Notes: a model not told the origin generated them from the letters alone. Shown: positions 36,586 through 48,645, counted from the stretch's first letter. The stretch is 64,000 bases of DNA from Sialis fuliginosa (GCA_961205875.1 OY540809.1:11048267-11112266), one strand, 5' to 3'. Translations and numbers: made by a program.

Positions 36586-38183
36586 CAAGGGGGGCAATCT
36601 AATGCAAGCAACACTTATGGTCTTTTATTTGAAATTTGTTAAAATCAAAACTTTCACTATGCAGTGTAAAGAAATGACTCGAGCATTAAATATGCTTCAA
36701 ATCAATCTATGAATGCGCTGAAACAAAATTATTAAAAAAAATTGTTTAAATATAATGTTTTTTTACTTCCCCTTCGTAATCGAAATCTATCAACTATCGA
36801 GTTGGTATATTGTTCAATTAGATTCTTTTTGAAGTCACAGATACTTCCTTTTTCAAGCCAAATTAAGTGTTTTTAATATTTTTAACAAACTAAAAATGGA
36901 ACATTGAGAAGTGTTTTGAGAATGTCGATAACAACTTAATAAATTATGATTTATATAAAGTGGTTTGGAAAAAGATACCTTATTAGATCAAATAATAATT
37001 ATTTTTAAAAGTAATAAAATTATATATTAACGTTGACTTACAAATATGTTTTCACTCTTAACAACCATGTTAATTAACTTTAAATATATTATTATTTAAT
37101 TAATAATGCATTTGTTATAACTTTTTAAATTAAAAATACGATGTATTTTATACTGTTTAAAATGATAATGTTTGCTAACATTAAAATTAATAAATATGAA
37201 TGTGCGCTTAAAAGAAAAAATAAATATGCGGGTATACTTGAAATGTTCTAAAAGTCGAGATCATAATATTTGTATAAATAGTAGATAAAATAAAAATTAG
37301 AATGTTGTAAATTACAACCTAATTAATATTGAAAATAAGATTATTATTCAATACATTCGTAATCATTTGAATGTAATTTTACCATAATTTATGAATAACC
37401 GCTAGTAATAAAATTTAGGGCATTTATTCTTCACCTCTTATTCTAAAAATCTGTACGATTGTTTATGAATTTTGAATTAATATATTACTTTTTTAAAATT
37501 ATTTAATCAATCTAAATATTACAGAAAATAATAAAATTTTTGTTGTTAAAAGAAACTAAATGCATTATAAAAATTAAATTTATTGTCTTTACTCACTAGT
37601 GTTCATAGAAAAAATAATATTAACAGATAAATTTAATTTATTACTAATTAGCAACTCATGTTTTCACAATATTCGCACTTTATAAATGACAGGTACCCAT
37701 TTATTCTAATCAACACAAAATTATTATTCATGATCAAAACATATTCTCTATAAAATAAAATACTGTAAATAAACATACATACATAAACCATAAAAATAGT
37801 ATAATAATAAAATTTTACATTCAATTAATTATAAATATATTTTTGTTATCAACATTCAAAAATAAAATCTAACTTTCAATTTTCTAAGAGTATTATAATA
37901 AATTAAAACGATACTCATTATTACTGGTAATTTCAAAATAATAAGATAAAAAAAATCACACAATTATTTTAAAATAAAAATTACCTACTATTATATTTCT
38001 GGATACCAAAAATTAATTAGGGTAAAATTTAAAAATAAATAATAATTCTACTTTCAATAATTAAATAATAAAAAGTATATATAATCATGATCGTCAAATA
38101 ACTTATATGTTGGTCATTAAAGCTGTGAGTTTTACATTTATAAAAAATCATTATACAAAAAATATCATTCCTTTTAAACTAAA

Positions 38184-38497
38184 GGCCCTCCATACGCTCA
38201 GTTTTAAAGAAACTGTTTACCGAGACGAATTAAATATAGTTGAAAATGATTTTATATTCAGAAAAATAAATGTTTGTGAAAAGTGTGGACAATTTAGTTT
38301 ATTAATAACAAAATATCCAACAGCATGTGTATAAAAAACTGACAGTTTAGTGAAAGAGGTGTGTGCAGTTCAGTTCAGTTTTTCTTTGTTTTTAGTTGTT
38401 TTTTCTCCTTATCGATAACTAAAACTAAGACCATGTGAAAAAAATTAGTTGTTAAAAAGTTTTAAACGGTATGATTAAAACTGAGTGTGAGGGGGCC
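38184..38497. repeat. Inverted-repeat element, 314 bp
   Basis: GGCCCTCCATACGCTCAGTT at the left faces AACTGAGTGTGAGGGGGCC at the right, inverted copies with a few mismatches; the match extends a few bases inward. Size and layout suit a MITE. Target duplication not resolved. Confidence 0.55.
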
Positions 38498-39787
38498 AAT
38501 ATGTTAGTGAAAGTTGTTTTTTCTCTATACATTACTTATGATGTTGTTGATATATTTCAAGTAACAAAAATACTTATTATTATTAAACAAATTGAGTGGT
38601 TTGTTGACACTTTGTATATAAATTTATTTGTTGATTAATCACAATAAAAAAAATTAGGTGTTGTGTTATACATTCAATACTTAAATTAATAATAAATAAA
38701 CTCAGTTTTATTTCTAAAATTATTGTTGTTTATTACTGCTCATCTATTGACCCTACAGAAAGCCTTACAAAACAGTTACAACCATCAAATGTTCACATAC
38801 ACGACCAACAGAATTTACATAGACTGATACAATCTTATACTAACATCCTCATATTTAATAATTTCTTTTGTTATATGTAATTGTGTATATTACCTTTTAC
38901 ATAGTAGCTTTTGCCATATTGTATTATTTATTGCCTTTGAATTATTATTTTGTCAATTGTATTTACAAACTCCATGCAAACGTTGTCCATAAAATGAAAT
39001 CTTCGAGTGTATATTTAATTACTGATTCTTTGATTCAATATATCTCTATGAAAATGTTATTTATTAGAACTTATTTATTACGTTGTTCTTATATTCTTAT
39101 AAATATCTAATGAAAAATAGATTTACATCACGATACAAAATTCGAGTGTTTATATTCGTACGTAATTAAATTTAAGCTACAAAATAAATTTATTAAACTT
39201 ACAAGATTTATAAACAATAAACATTTTTCAATATGTAACCAATCTACCACGTGCAATATTTACCTTAACAGTAAGCAGTAATATCTCAACATTCAAATAT
39301 ATAATATATATATATATATTTATAAAAATGAAATAAATATCAAATAAAATTTTTCTTTAATATATTCGTAAATATATGTATAAATATCCACATAAAAATA
39401 AAGATTTGACAAAATCATCATGCTTGCGAACACATTATAAATATAGAAATACTTTTAGTAAGTTGAAAACGATTCCAGCTACAAAGGTCTTGTTTGTAAG
39501 CGTAGGTCATGATAGATAAAACTTTATTATTACTTAAAATTTGTATTGATCATTGCTTCCTACGGTTCATATCAATCACTAAATGTATAACTCTTATAAA
39601 ATTCATAATTCTTTAGTCTGACCATTGACAGAATCAATTTTCAAACTGCGATATCATATGCACACGATTCCTTTCAAATAGAAGGCATTGTTTGATAACA
39701 CACATATTTCTAACGAATTCAGTCTTTTAAACGAGTGATTTTCTGAGATGACATTGAAGATTACTGAATTATTAAATAAAGATTTTA

Positions 39788-42700
39788 TTAAGATACCATC
39801 TCGTGCCACGGACCAGCATTGTTTGATTCGACACTGTTTGATGAAGACACTGAAACAAATCACCAATCCATAGAATACATTGTTAATCACAACATCGATA
39901 CTGATACATACCTTTTGGCATGAGATGTTTGGGACCCCAAATACGAATTGTTCCATCGTCAGACACTGACGCTAGCATATGATGATGGACGGGATTCCAA
40001 GATACTGAATTCACAGTACGTGTATGTCCACTTAACGTAGTAATCGGAGTCTCACGGCGCTTGTGAAATAGATACACCTGCGCATCGACAGACAACAAAT
40101 CAGTACACAATTAACACGTTTAATTAATACAATAAAACATACCCTGTTGTCCTCACTGCCGCTGGCAATAAAATCTTGATTTACACCACCAAAACAAGAA
40201 TGTATTGTGAAATGGCCCTGCACCACGCCTTGGAAACGTCGTACCAAACAACGGTCCTGCAAGTCCCACAGATGAACTCCCTGCGTAGCCACATTCAGTA
40301 ATGCAAGGCGATCATCAGCGCTCACAGTAAATGACATCACTGGATGTTCTTCTTGCAGACTAAATAGACAGTAATAATGTGGAAATTTTTATAAAAGATA
40401 ATAATGTTATAATACTGGTTTAGTAATTTCTTTTTATATTTTGTAAATATCATACTTACATATTAACATCAGTCATATTGTCAAAATTGTAACTGCGCAC
40501 ACGGTGATGTGTGTCAGCAGCTAAAACTGAGTATCCATCATCTCTGCACCAAAGACTGTTGACACGGACACCTTCCCAGCTACCGAGTACATTACCCTCC
40601 ATATCGCATTGGTAAAAGTGGCCACGGATACCACCCACAACAAACTTGGTGCCTAATCTGTGCCATGAACACGAAGTCAGTACATCTTCAGTATTTTGTG
40701 AAATTTTTAACACCTATAACAAAATAACAAACCGTTAGATAAAAAGAAAAGAATATATATTTTTCAACTAATTGCCAACATTTATTTATTTACTTTAAAA
40801 TATTTCTTCAAGAAATTACTTAAAATAACAAACCTTATCATTATCAACATTCCACAACCATATTTCTGGACTATCTTCGGGTCCACATACTAATAAATGC
40901 ACAGAATCGGGATTCCATGAAAGAAATGCAGCACCGTACGAGTGTCCTTCTAGAGTCTTTCGGTGATTTACGGTGCAGGTTATCGGATCTACATCCCAAA
41001 TCATGACATTTGTATCTTTCGAACCTGTTGCTAACTTGGATCCATCTGGTGAGAATTTGCAGAACCATACTTCATCACAATGATCATTGATTACCTGAAA
41101 TATACATCTAACTTTAATATTTAAGTTGCTGCAGAAGTTTTTAATATAAAATGCAGGCAGTGTTGTGCATAAAGTCTACATGCAGGTGAAGCCGCGGGAA
41201 ACTATTAATATTACTATAATTATATACAAACCTGTATCGGGTAACACGGGAATAGATCCTTGGAACAACTATGGTCGACCAGTAGACTAGTGGCATCCAG
41301 AGTAGTACTGAGTGCTGTATTATGCAACGTACACTTTTGGGCTTGTAATTCTACAGCCTGCGTCAGTAGAGCTTGCAAACGACGAGGTGGTAACATTATA
41401 CTGGCTGGTAAATATGCTTGTAACTTGTCCATTAATGTTGTGCGTGACTTTGTACCTTTACCCTCCCTGATAAAAACAATCCAGTTTAGTTACCAAAATA
41501 TTATCTTATTTTATTGAGATAAAATTTTGATGGAAACATCTTATATAACAGACCTTAGCATAGTTTCTTGATAGTGATCTATTGGTGGACTGCAAAGTAA
41601 ATTTAGATTAGATCTTTGGTGTACCACGTCTGATCTTTAGCGCCTAAGCAAATTCAGTTCTATTGTTTAAGAGAATGACATTCTATATTGTAAAAATAGC
41701 ATTAAAAATGTACCAATATTATTATTTTTATTTATACTTACAATGATTTATCAATCTAAAAAAGAATGCTCTTATCATGACATTCTGCAACAATTAGTTG
41801 ATCTTGGTCTACATAAGACCGCTCAGGCCTGTTATATAAAACAAGTACATTTACATGTGAGCTTTATAAAAAGTTACTATAAACTCAACAATGACAGAAA
41901 TAAATAATTTTCTGTAAATAACTAACAGTATATACATAGTAAATTTATTTGCATATTTAATGGCAATTATATTCCCTTTTTTATGTAAAATAACGTCTAA
42001 ATTCACCACTAGAGATTAATCGTCATTGTACAACTTTTTACATTTTTTTTGGCTGTTATTTAACTTTTTATGTAAAGAAAAATAGACAAAAAAAACTGCA
42101 TGGCCCACACTTATTCCAAAATTATTTTATTTAGCCACCCACCCAAAAGGTTGCCCATTTATGATCTAAAGTAATCCCCAATTTTGCCATCAGAGATTGG
42201 TTGGGTTAGGTTCGCATACAACAAGAATACCTAAACAACTACGATTAGCAGTGTTTTACCTCATTTTAATTTTTAACATATGACTACTTATAAGAATTAT
42301 ATACTTTACAATACTGAAATCTACACAGTAAATGATTTAATTTGTTCTTAACAATACCAGGCATTATTTTGGTTACTTTTGTTCCAATATATAAAGTTCA
42401 CCCTTTCTTATCATATATGAACTACAAAAGTTAAAAACTCAAAGTACCAGAAAATTTTATTTTAGTGTAGAGTTAGTAAACCTTTTTGTACTTACGTGTA
42501 AAAAAAAACTGGTACTTTATTAATGCATAAACACATCTTTACGTTTTTTTTTTAAAATAATATAATAATAATAATAATAATAATAAAGTGATAATATATA
42601 ATTAATATATAAAATTTACGGTATTATGAATAACAATTTAAATTATTAGGAAATATATGTTGAAAAATAGAATAGAACATAAATATGTATGATTATATAA

Positions 42701-43837
42701 AAGAACGTATATATTTACCAGTTAGTTCGTGCATGAAGTTCCGAAGGACTTGAACACATCATGTAGCTGGATAACTGATGTACTCTGTCAGTATCATGTT
42801 GCAATGGAGTCAATTCATTACGTAGAACATGCAATGCATCTAACACACGTCCATCTTCTAAGTGCTCTAAATATTTCTGTTCTAATAGTAAAAACTTCAT
42901 TTCCTGTTTTAACATAAATAATTATTATTATATTTATGTTTTATCAAATAGCTGTAAATTAATATTATATTGTCAATCTTATTGATCATTTTCTAGTCAA
43001 TTTATATATTTTACTAAAAAAATTGTTGAAATATCTACTAGATATTAATATAGGATGATATTTAATTAAAACAATAAGAATTTAAATATGCATTTTTAAA
43101 ATACACACAATAAGTTATTATAAAAATAAAATAAGGTCTCTTTCTATATTTAATTATTCAAACAAAGCTCTTTGTTCTTAAATTTGGTTATGTTGTTATT
43201 AAATAAAGCAAATCATTGTGCATTGACTTATAAAAATAATGTATTTTTAAATAAATATAGTATGCTTAAGTTACTTGAATGATTTTAATCTGAATTTATT
43301 TAATTTTAAATAAATAAAAACACATACAATTAAGCTGTTAGAGGAATTGTCCAAGAGGGGTTTCAGTTCTTGTAAATCATGATCTGCTTTTGTCCAGTCT
43401 GCATCCATAACATGTTGACGAAACTTAGCAGCTGCTGGATGATCTAACCTGCAGCCAGACTCTGCCATTAACATTTCCACAGAACGCCTAAAAATGTTTA
43501 TGATTTATTGATAAAAAATGACATTTCTCCAGCGTATAAATAATTGATAAATTGTATTATTTATCTACTAAAATCTGTCATTATAAAAATTATTATGTTT
43601 AGTACGAATAAAATAACTGCATGAAATATGTTAAGATATCACGTACGTCAAACCGATAGACTTTAAGTGCTGACCAATAAGTCGCACAATGTCTTGATTC
43701 GTTTTGTCGATTTCAACCGGAGGTCCAACAGTGTCATCTCCATTGGCTTGTTCGACATGACCATTAGCCTCAGAGGTGCCATTGCTGCAAGTGTCAGACC
43801 CATTGTGCACACAGCCATTAGCTGCAGGCTGCTGCAT
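39788..43837 (-). CDS. WDR26: WDR26-like LisH/CTLH/WD40 protein (GID/CTLH ligase subunit)
   Basis: Exons 43837-43647, 43487-43328, 42903-42719, 41466-41232, 41094-40834, 40713-40460, 40359-40143, 40077-39912 and 39849-39788 join in phase into 576 residues. An Asn/Gly-rich N-terminus precedes a LisH motif (about 47-80, [16 protein letters not shown]) and a CTLH domain ([37 protein letters not shown]). The linker has [22 protein letters not shown]40 blades follow from about 265 ([40 protein letters not shown]). WDR26 recruits substrates to the multi-subunit CTLH/GID E3 ubiquitin ligase. ATG 43837 is the first in frame, but a GC-rich open frame with a basic KKSRRD stretch continues about 120 bp upstream to a stop near 43960, so an extra 5' exon or a non-AUG start is possible. 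Confidence 0.92.
42562..42587. repeat. TAA trinucleotide microsatellite in WDR26 intron 3
   Basis: About eight to nine tandem ATA/TAA units, uninterrupted. Confidence 0.85.
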
Positions 43838-44529
43838 GGCTTCACTGCAACTGTTAGTATTACTATCTCTTCGGGACTTTTTACGCGGCGGCCCTGCACC
43901 GTCGTCACCCGATGAGTCACCGGTGGAGGCCAGGCTTATTTTTAACGAACGCCGTGGTCACTTCTTATTTTCCCCTCAAATTGTAATCCCAAAAAAATAT
44001 GTCCTGACTATGCTTTATGACAGATGGTAGAATGCATCCAATCCATAAACAGCACGACGATGTTGCGTCACAGATATAGACAAAAGCAGTCACCCTTCAA
44101 CACAAAGAAGTGACGAATACGACGGGGATTGAACTTAAATGATAGCGACGCAATTCTCGACAAATTCAACGTTTAATGCCCGGACGTCTCGAAGTAAACA
44201 ATCAAAGAGTCACGATATATAAATCATTGAAAAATACAACAAAAACAAACATTTCGTATAATGACGATACGACCTAAAATATGGCAATCAGCTGCAACTA
44301 AAATAAACAGCTGTGATGACCTCGATTGAACATTTATGCGCAAACTCGTGTTTCTCCTGCCACCAATCATCAATGACGTAATCAGCTGTGATACTTAGAT
44401 CCAACCAATCACGAGCCGAGTTTGTTAATCTATAATGGCGTACATATCTTTGTTCTTTTCATACTAATAGCAAATGAAAAGAAAAGATAGACATTAGTAA
44501 ACATATGACGATTTGAATTAGAAGTACTG
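43838..44529. other. WDR26 promoter / 5' region
   Basis: Relatively GC-rich for this genome. It contains three CAGCTG-type E-boxes between 44280 and 44400 and a TGACGT half-CRE near 44370. It separates the WDR26 start from the 3' end of the snoRNA host gene; both are on the minus strand. The first ~120 bp are open in the WDR26 frame. Confidence 0.5.
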
Positions 44530-44879
44530 ATTTCTTAATTATTTACGATGTTTATTACATCGAAGGTGCAATCAATAAACAATAGATATGCTTGCAGCTC
44601 TTAATTAATACCTGCAATATACAAAACACAAACATTGTTAATAATAAAATTAACACAAATTTACTTAATCCATATTATTTATTTTGGGTCAAATTACATA
44701 AAACACAATTATAAACAATATAATATATTTTTTTAGCAATAACAAAGGTTACATTTCATGACAAAAATACCTAATTGAAAATATTTTGATGTAGTAATTT
44801 TTTCTCACAATCTGTAAAGGAAATTTTTTTAAAAATATAATATAACACTATTATGAATTTCAATTAAAAAAAAAGACAG

Positions 44880-44951
44880 ATAAATCAGTTGGTAGTGCAT
44901 GTATTAATTAATCATTATAATCATTAATTAAGTGTTAAGATCATCATATAA
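44880..44951 (-). ncRNA. Box C/D snoRNA, copy 1
   Basis: Minus-strand box C ATGATGA at 44947-44941 and box D CTGA at 44888-44885, 63 nt from end to end. The guide ATGCACTACCAA abuts box D. The internal region is the most diverged of the five and has TAATGATT as a possible C' box. Box D is 73 nt above the acceptor at 44812. The flanking terminal stem is weak. Its intron also carries a 599-bp TTAA element. Confidence 0.7.
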
Positions 44952-45069
44952 AATAATAAGTTTTATTTTTAACTAAAATATACATTGAAAAATTTGTCAA
45001 GTACGAGTCAAGTCATACATATTTAGTATTGTGATTAGCAAAGTTAACACCCAATTTACACTAGTTTAA

Positions 45070-45668
45070 GGGGCTATTCTACTTCGGATCAGAAAAATTA
45101 ATTTTTTTTTTAATTTCTTCTTTCGACAGAATTTATCTACAGAAATCATATCCAATGGTCGGTACAGTCCATTTCTATATACTTAACTCAGTACAGCGCG
45201 TCAAAACAGTGATGTTCTTTGTGCACGCTCGGCGCTTGGACAACTTTAAAAGAAATTTTCTCATAACGATATTTTTGCACTTGATGCAGGTGATTACGCA
45301 AAAACCATTTGTTCAATCGATCTGAAATTTTAGAGGCATATTCTGCACATATATGGCTATCGCCAGTACCTCAATTATTAAAAAACTTTCATTTTAAGTA
45401 TTGTTTTTAACCCAACTATTTACTATTTTGCAAAAATCACTGCCATTTTGTTAATTTTCGATGAAAATTAATAATTAAGGTACAGACGATAATGGCACAC
45501 ATACAGATTAAGAATCTTTTTTAATTTTTTATTTCAGACTACCTGGAGAGAACAAATCACCTGCGCCAGCGAGAAAAACTTTCTTAAATATTTTCTCGTT
45601 ACATGCGGTTTTGAAAAAAAAATGAAAAAAAAGTGAATTTTATTGACCCGAAGAAGTAGAATAGCCCC
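45070..45668. mobile_element. TTAA-flanked 599-bp element in the snoRNA host
   Basis: Ends GGGGCTATTCTACTTC and GAAGTAGAATAGCCCC are perfect 16-bp inverted repeats immediately flanked by TTAA (45066-45069 and 45669-45672). No ORF. It inserted into the intron holding snoRNA copy 1 and accounts for that intron's extra length. Confidence 0.85.
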
Positions 45669-45952
45669 TTAAATATTATCAAAAAGGGCAAAATGACTCT
45701 CAAATCGGCGAAATATTAAAACTGTATCTTTTTCATTGAAGTTGTGGCAGATCCAAGATTTTTGATAAAAAGGAACCGTTAAGTTACCTAATTTTGTTGT
45801 TAATTTTAATAATCCCCCAACACCTTCTGATGGTCCATTTTACTATTAGAACACCCAAACAAAATAAGTATATAGTTGTAGATATCTGAAAAGAATAATA
45901 AAAGTTATTAAAAAGAATTTCAAACTAAGAATGCACAAAATAATACTTTTAT

Positions 45953-46017
45953 GTTATCAGTTGGTAGTGCATGTTAAAAAAAATCATAAGTCATTTTTGT
46001 GAACAATCATCATAAAA
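45953..46017 (-). ncRNA. Box C/D snoRNA, copy 2
   Basis: Box C ATGATGA at 46013-46007 and box D CTGA at 45960-45957, 57 nt end to end. The same D-guide (AACATGCACTACCAA) precedes box D, and box C is followed by TTGTTCACAA as in copy 4. Box D lies 71 nt from the acceptor at 45886. Intron 46092-45886 holds nothing else. Confidence 0.78.
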
Positions 46018-46393
46018 AAATGAATAGTAATAAAACTTTAGAAATTAAATACAAAATTAAGTAATAATTATGAATATAAAAACTATTATTACCTATTTAT
46101 TGTTTTTACGTCTAATCGTAAAGTTTAAAACGCCCATTGCAGGTTATTATTGCTGTAGTTATGCTTGTAGTAGAATTTTATTAAGTTCGGTTGCTCTTTC
46201 TATAAATGTGTAAATATCTATTTTTTGTGAAGTTGTGTAGAAAGCTGAGATTTTCCATGTACAGTAACCTACAGTTTTAGGCTCACTACTTATAAGGCTA
46301 TTTAGATGAATTAAGCATGTAGATATCTGAAAAGAATAATAAGTTATTGAAGAGGATTTAATAAATAGTAATGTATAAAATATTTTTTTTTGT

Positions 46394-46463
46394 GTTATCA
46401 GTTGGTAGTGCATGTTATAAAATAATCATTAAAATGTCATTTTAAGGAACAATCATCATATTA
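46394..46463 (-). ncRNA. Box C/D snoRNA, copy 3
   Basis: Box C ATGATGA at 46459-46453 and box D CTGA at 46401-46398, 62 nt end to end. Guide ACATGCACTACCAA, with a putative C' box TAATGATT in the middle. Box D is 71 nt above the acceptor at 46327 in intron 46608-46327. Confidence 0.78.
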
Positions 46464-46869
46464 AATACATTATTTTCAATTAAATTATATAAAAATTAAA
46501 AAAGATACTTAATAATAGCCAATACAAATAAAATTTAGAAAAATTATGAATATAATCATATATTAATCAACTTGATTAATATATGATATAATATAAACTT
46601 CTCATTACCTATGTATCCTTCTGACAAAAAATCACAATGTTTAAAACATCCATCCTATAGGTTATTCTTGCTTGAAATGAAGTACAATGCCTGTAAGTCT
46701 TTTTGTTTTAAGCTGTATACAAACTTTATCCGGGTAATAAATACCCTCCTTAACACTTTTATGCTGTTATTAGATTATCCAGATGAAGCGTGAAGATTTC
46801 TAAAAATAATAATAATAGCTATAAAATAAGATTTTAATCTAATAATGTAGTATAAAATAATACTTTAAT

Positions 46870-46938
46870 AATATCAGTTGGTAGTGCATGTTATAAATAA
46901 TCACTAAAATGTCATTCTTGTGAACAATCATCATACAA
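46870..46938 (-). ncRNA. Box C/D snoRNA, copy 4
   Basis: Box C ATGATGA at 46934-46928 and box D CTGA at 46877-46874, 61 nt end to end. Guide ACATGCACTACCAA, C'-like AGTGATTA. Box D is 74 nt above the acceptor at 46800. Its intron (47341-46800) was enlarged by a hAT MITE at 47085-47268. Confidence 0.78.
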
Positions 46939-47084
46939 AATATCGGTAAAACTACAGATGGGTGCAAGACGTTATATATATTAGAAAAGTACGTGTTAGT
47001 AGTAGTATGCAACTGAATGTAGTTTTTTTTTGTTTTTTTTCGACCAAAGCCAAAGGAATTGTATATTATTACTTTTAGCTTTAT

Positions 47085-47268
47085 CAGTGGCGGTGCGCGA
47101 GCTATATTCATGTGAGTCCAGTGACAGTTTATGTTTAGATCACACATTCAACATAGTCAGTACGGTAGAGAATTGCCCTTTCAGAAGAGACGACAAAATC
47201 CGAATGTGTTCGATCTATGATAGCAATTTGCATAGCCTCACCTGAATACAGCTCGCGCACCGCTGCTG
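47085..47268. mobile_element. hAT-type MITE, 184 bp, 8-bp TSD
   Basis: Ends CAGTGGCGGTGCGCGAGCT and AGCTCGCGCACCGCTGCTG are imperfect inverted repeats, flanked by the exact 8-bp duplication AGCTTTAT (47077-47084 and 47269-47276). It is clearly different from the CAGTGGCGTAG family elsewhere in the window. It lies in the intron of snoRNA copy 4. Confidence 0.88.
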
Positions 47269-47507
47269 AGCTTTATGCATTATAAACCAAATATTTTCCA
47301 GGCCGAATACTTCATAATAAATATTATTGTATAACTATTACCTGAAATTCTACCCTGCTCTGACATGGATATCCATTTCACTCGTAATTTATACTTAACA
47401 TTATTGATGTTACGTTTTTGTATCAAATTTCTTCATTTTCTATAAATGAAATGTTATTTTTTAATATATAATTTTAAAACAAAAAAATAGATAGCTGCAC
47501 ATTAAAT

Positions 47508-47572
47508 TAAATCAGCTGGTAGTGCATGTTATAGATAATCACGTATCATTCTAAACAACAATCATCATTTAA
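47508..47572 (-). ncRNA. Box C/D snoRNA, copy 5
   Basis: Box C ATGATGA at 47568-47562 and box D CTGA at 47515-47512, 57 nt end to end. The guide is ACATGCACTACCAG, with one change next to box D compared with the other copies. Box D is 71 nt above the acceptor at 47441. It sits in a compact intron (47615-47441) near the 5' end of the host. Confidence 0.75.
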
Positions 47573-47938
47573 TTAAGTACCATAATATAATTATATATTT
47601 TCAATCCAAATTTACCATTTAGTTGATGTTATGTTGGCGATAAATCGTATCTTGTAGACATTTCTTTACATGAATGCTTCTGGAAAATAAACTTTTTTTA
47701 AAATAAGATGTTACTAACCTATATTTTAAATTATTTCCTTACCATTAGAATATTTCTGTTAAAAATTAAAATCTCAAAATTATGTAAAACCAACATTATT
47801 AATGCTTGAAAATACAAATATAACGTAGAAACACTTGCTTCAACTTTAAATAACTTTTAAATTGCATGTATTTTACGTTGATTTGCTCAATAAAACAAGT
47901 ATGTATTTCGAACATGTGCGAAAGAAGAAAGCACAGAA

Positions 47939-48645
47939 TATACTACTAAGCAGAAGAGTCATAAGGATACGATGGCCATGGTCATAAAATTTTACTTCAT
48001 ATGAACGACCCTCAGAGGCGCCACTTGTACTGATTTGCGCCGCGTTACCTAGATTACGTGTTTAAAATTATGCATAATAATATTTACCTTTTGTTTTCTG
48101 TCATTTTCAATTCTCATTGTTAATGAAAATTTTCTAACACCATGTTTAAAGTTTTATTGTGTATAGAATTATTACTGAAAAGGTAAGTGCAATAATATAT
48201 ATTCAAAAAAGTGTCTAGCTACCTACTACCTATTGTTTTTTATGTATAAATGTAAATTGTTATTAAACGATACCATCCTATCCGGGGAAAAAAACAAATT
48301 TAGATTTACAGGGATTAAATAAGATATACGTAGATCCAGGAGCGGACTAAGGAAAAATATAGTCCTAAGCAAGGTTGCGGGCTTCGTTAAATTAAAATCA
48401 ACATCATTTTTTTAGCAAATTTAATTTAAAAATTGACCGCATTAATATCTAAAGAATTTTTTGTTCTCTTCCACTTTTGAAAATCCGAGCCTTCAGAAAT
48501 TACGGGCCCTAGGTAATTGCCCAGTCTACTTAGGCCAAAGTCCACCCCTGCGAGATTTAAGATCTAATTAAATCGTTAAAATTGTCAACAAATAATTGTG
48601 ATTGTATAATGTAATGTATTAATTAATTTATTTTTTATTTAGAAA
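47939..48645. promoter_or_regulatory. Divergent region between snoRNA host and THAP gene
   Basis: The host gene (-) and THAP gene (+) start within a few hundred bases of each other. CATATGAACGACCCTCAGAG at 47999-48018 has a near copy at 49704-49723, on the far side of the THAP gene. The function of this duplicated block is unknown. Confidence 0.4.
48337..48550. repeat. Possible hAT-like MITE in THAP gene 5' region
   Basis: CAGGAGCGGACT and AGTCCACCCCTG are inverted copies with two mismatches, 214 bp apart, enclosing non-coding sequence. Flanking 8-mers are similar but not identical, so the call is tentative. Confidence 0.35.

Larger units (their letters stand above)
35879..39787. other. Gene-poor intergenic region downstream of WDR26
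   Basis: About 3.9 kb of AT-rich DNA with two transposon-derived elements, listed separately, and an AT dinucleotide run near 39300. The 75-codon frame at 38107-38334 overlaps an inverted-repeat element and shows no recognisable protein. Nothing else is supported. WDR26 3' UTR should occupy the right end. Confidence 0.55.
44530..47938 (-). ncRNA. Non-coding host gene for five intronic box C/D snoRNAs
   Basis: On the minus strand I can chain exons ~47938-47743, 47679-47616, 47440-47342, 46799-46609, 46326-46093, 45885-45788, 44811-44771 and 44611 to ~44530. All introns are GT-AG, and an AATAAA lies at 44556-44551. Introns 2 to 6 each contain one C/D snoRNA, with box D 71-74 nt before the 3' splice site. 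The exons carry no conserved open frame. Exons 46326-46093 and 46799-46609 are homologous (shared TCATCTRRATA near the start and GGGCGTTTTAAAC / GGATGTTTTAAAC near the end), so exon-intron units have duplicated. A pyrimidine run CTTTCTTCTTTC near 47938 resembles the 5'-TOP start typical of snoRNA host genes. The exon chain is my inference from splice sites and is untested. Confidence 0.65.

Noticed and set aside
38107-38334. 75-codon plus-strand ORF
   Set aside because: Half of it lies in a 314-bp inverted-repeat element, and no family, splice context or composition shift supports it.
47030-47245. 71-codon plus-strand ORF near 47100
   Set aside because: It spans the hAT MITE at 47085-47268 and has no conserved features.
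44885-47531. Plus-strand CAGTTGGTAGTGCATG repeats as tRNA-derived SINEs or pol III A-boxes
   Set aside because: No B-box, no cloverleaf and no A-tail. The minus-strand C/D boxes and constant splice-site distance explain the conservation better.
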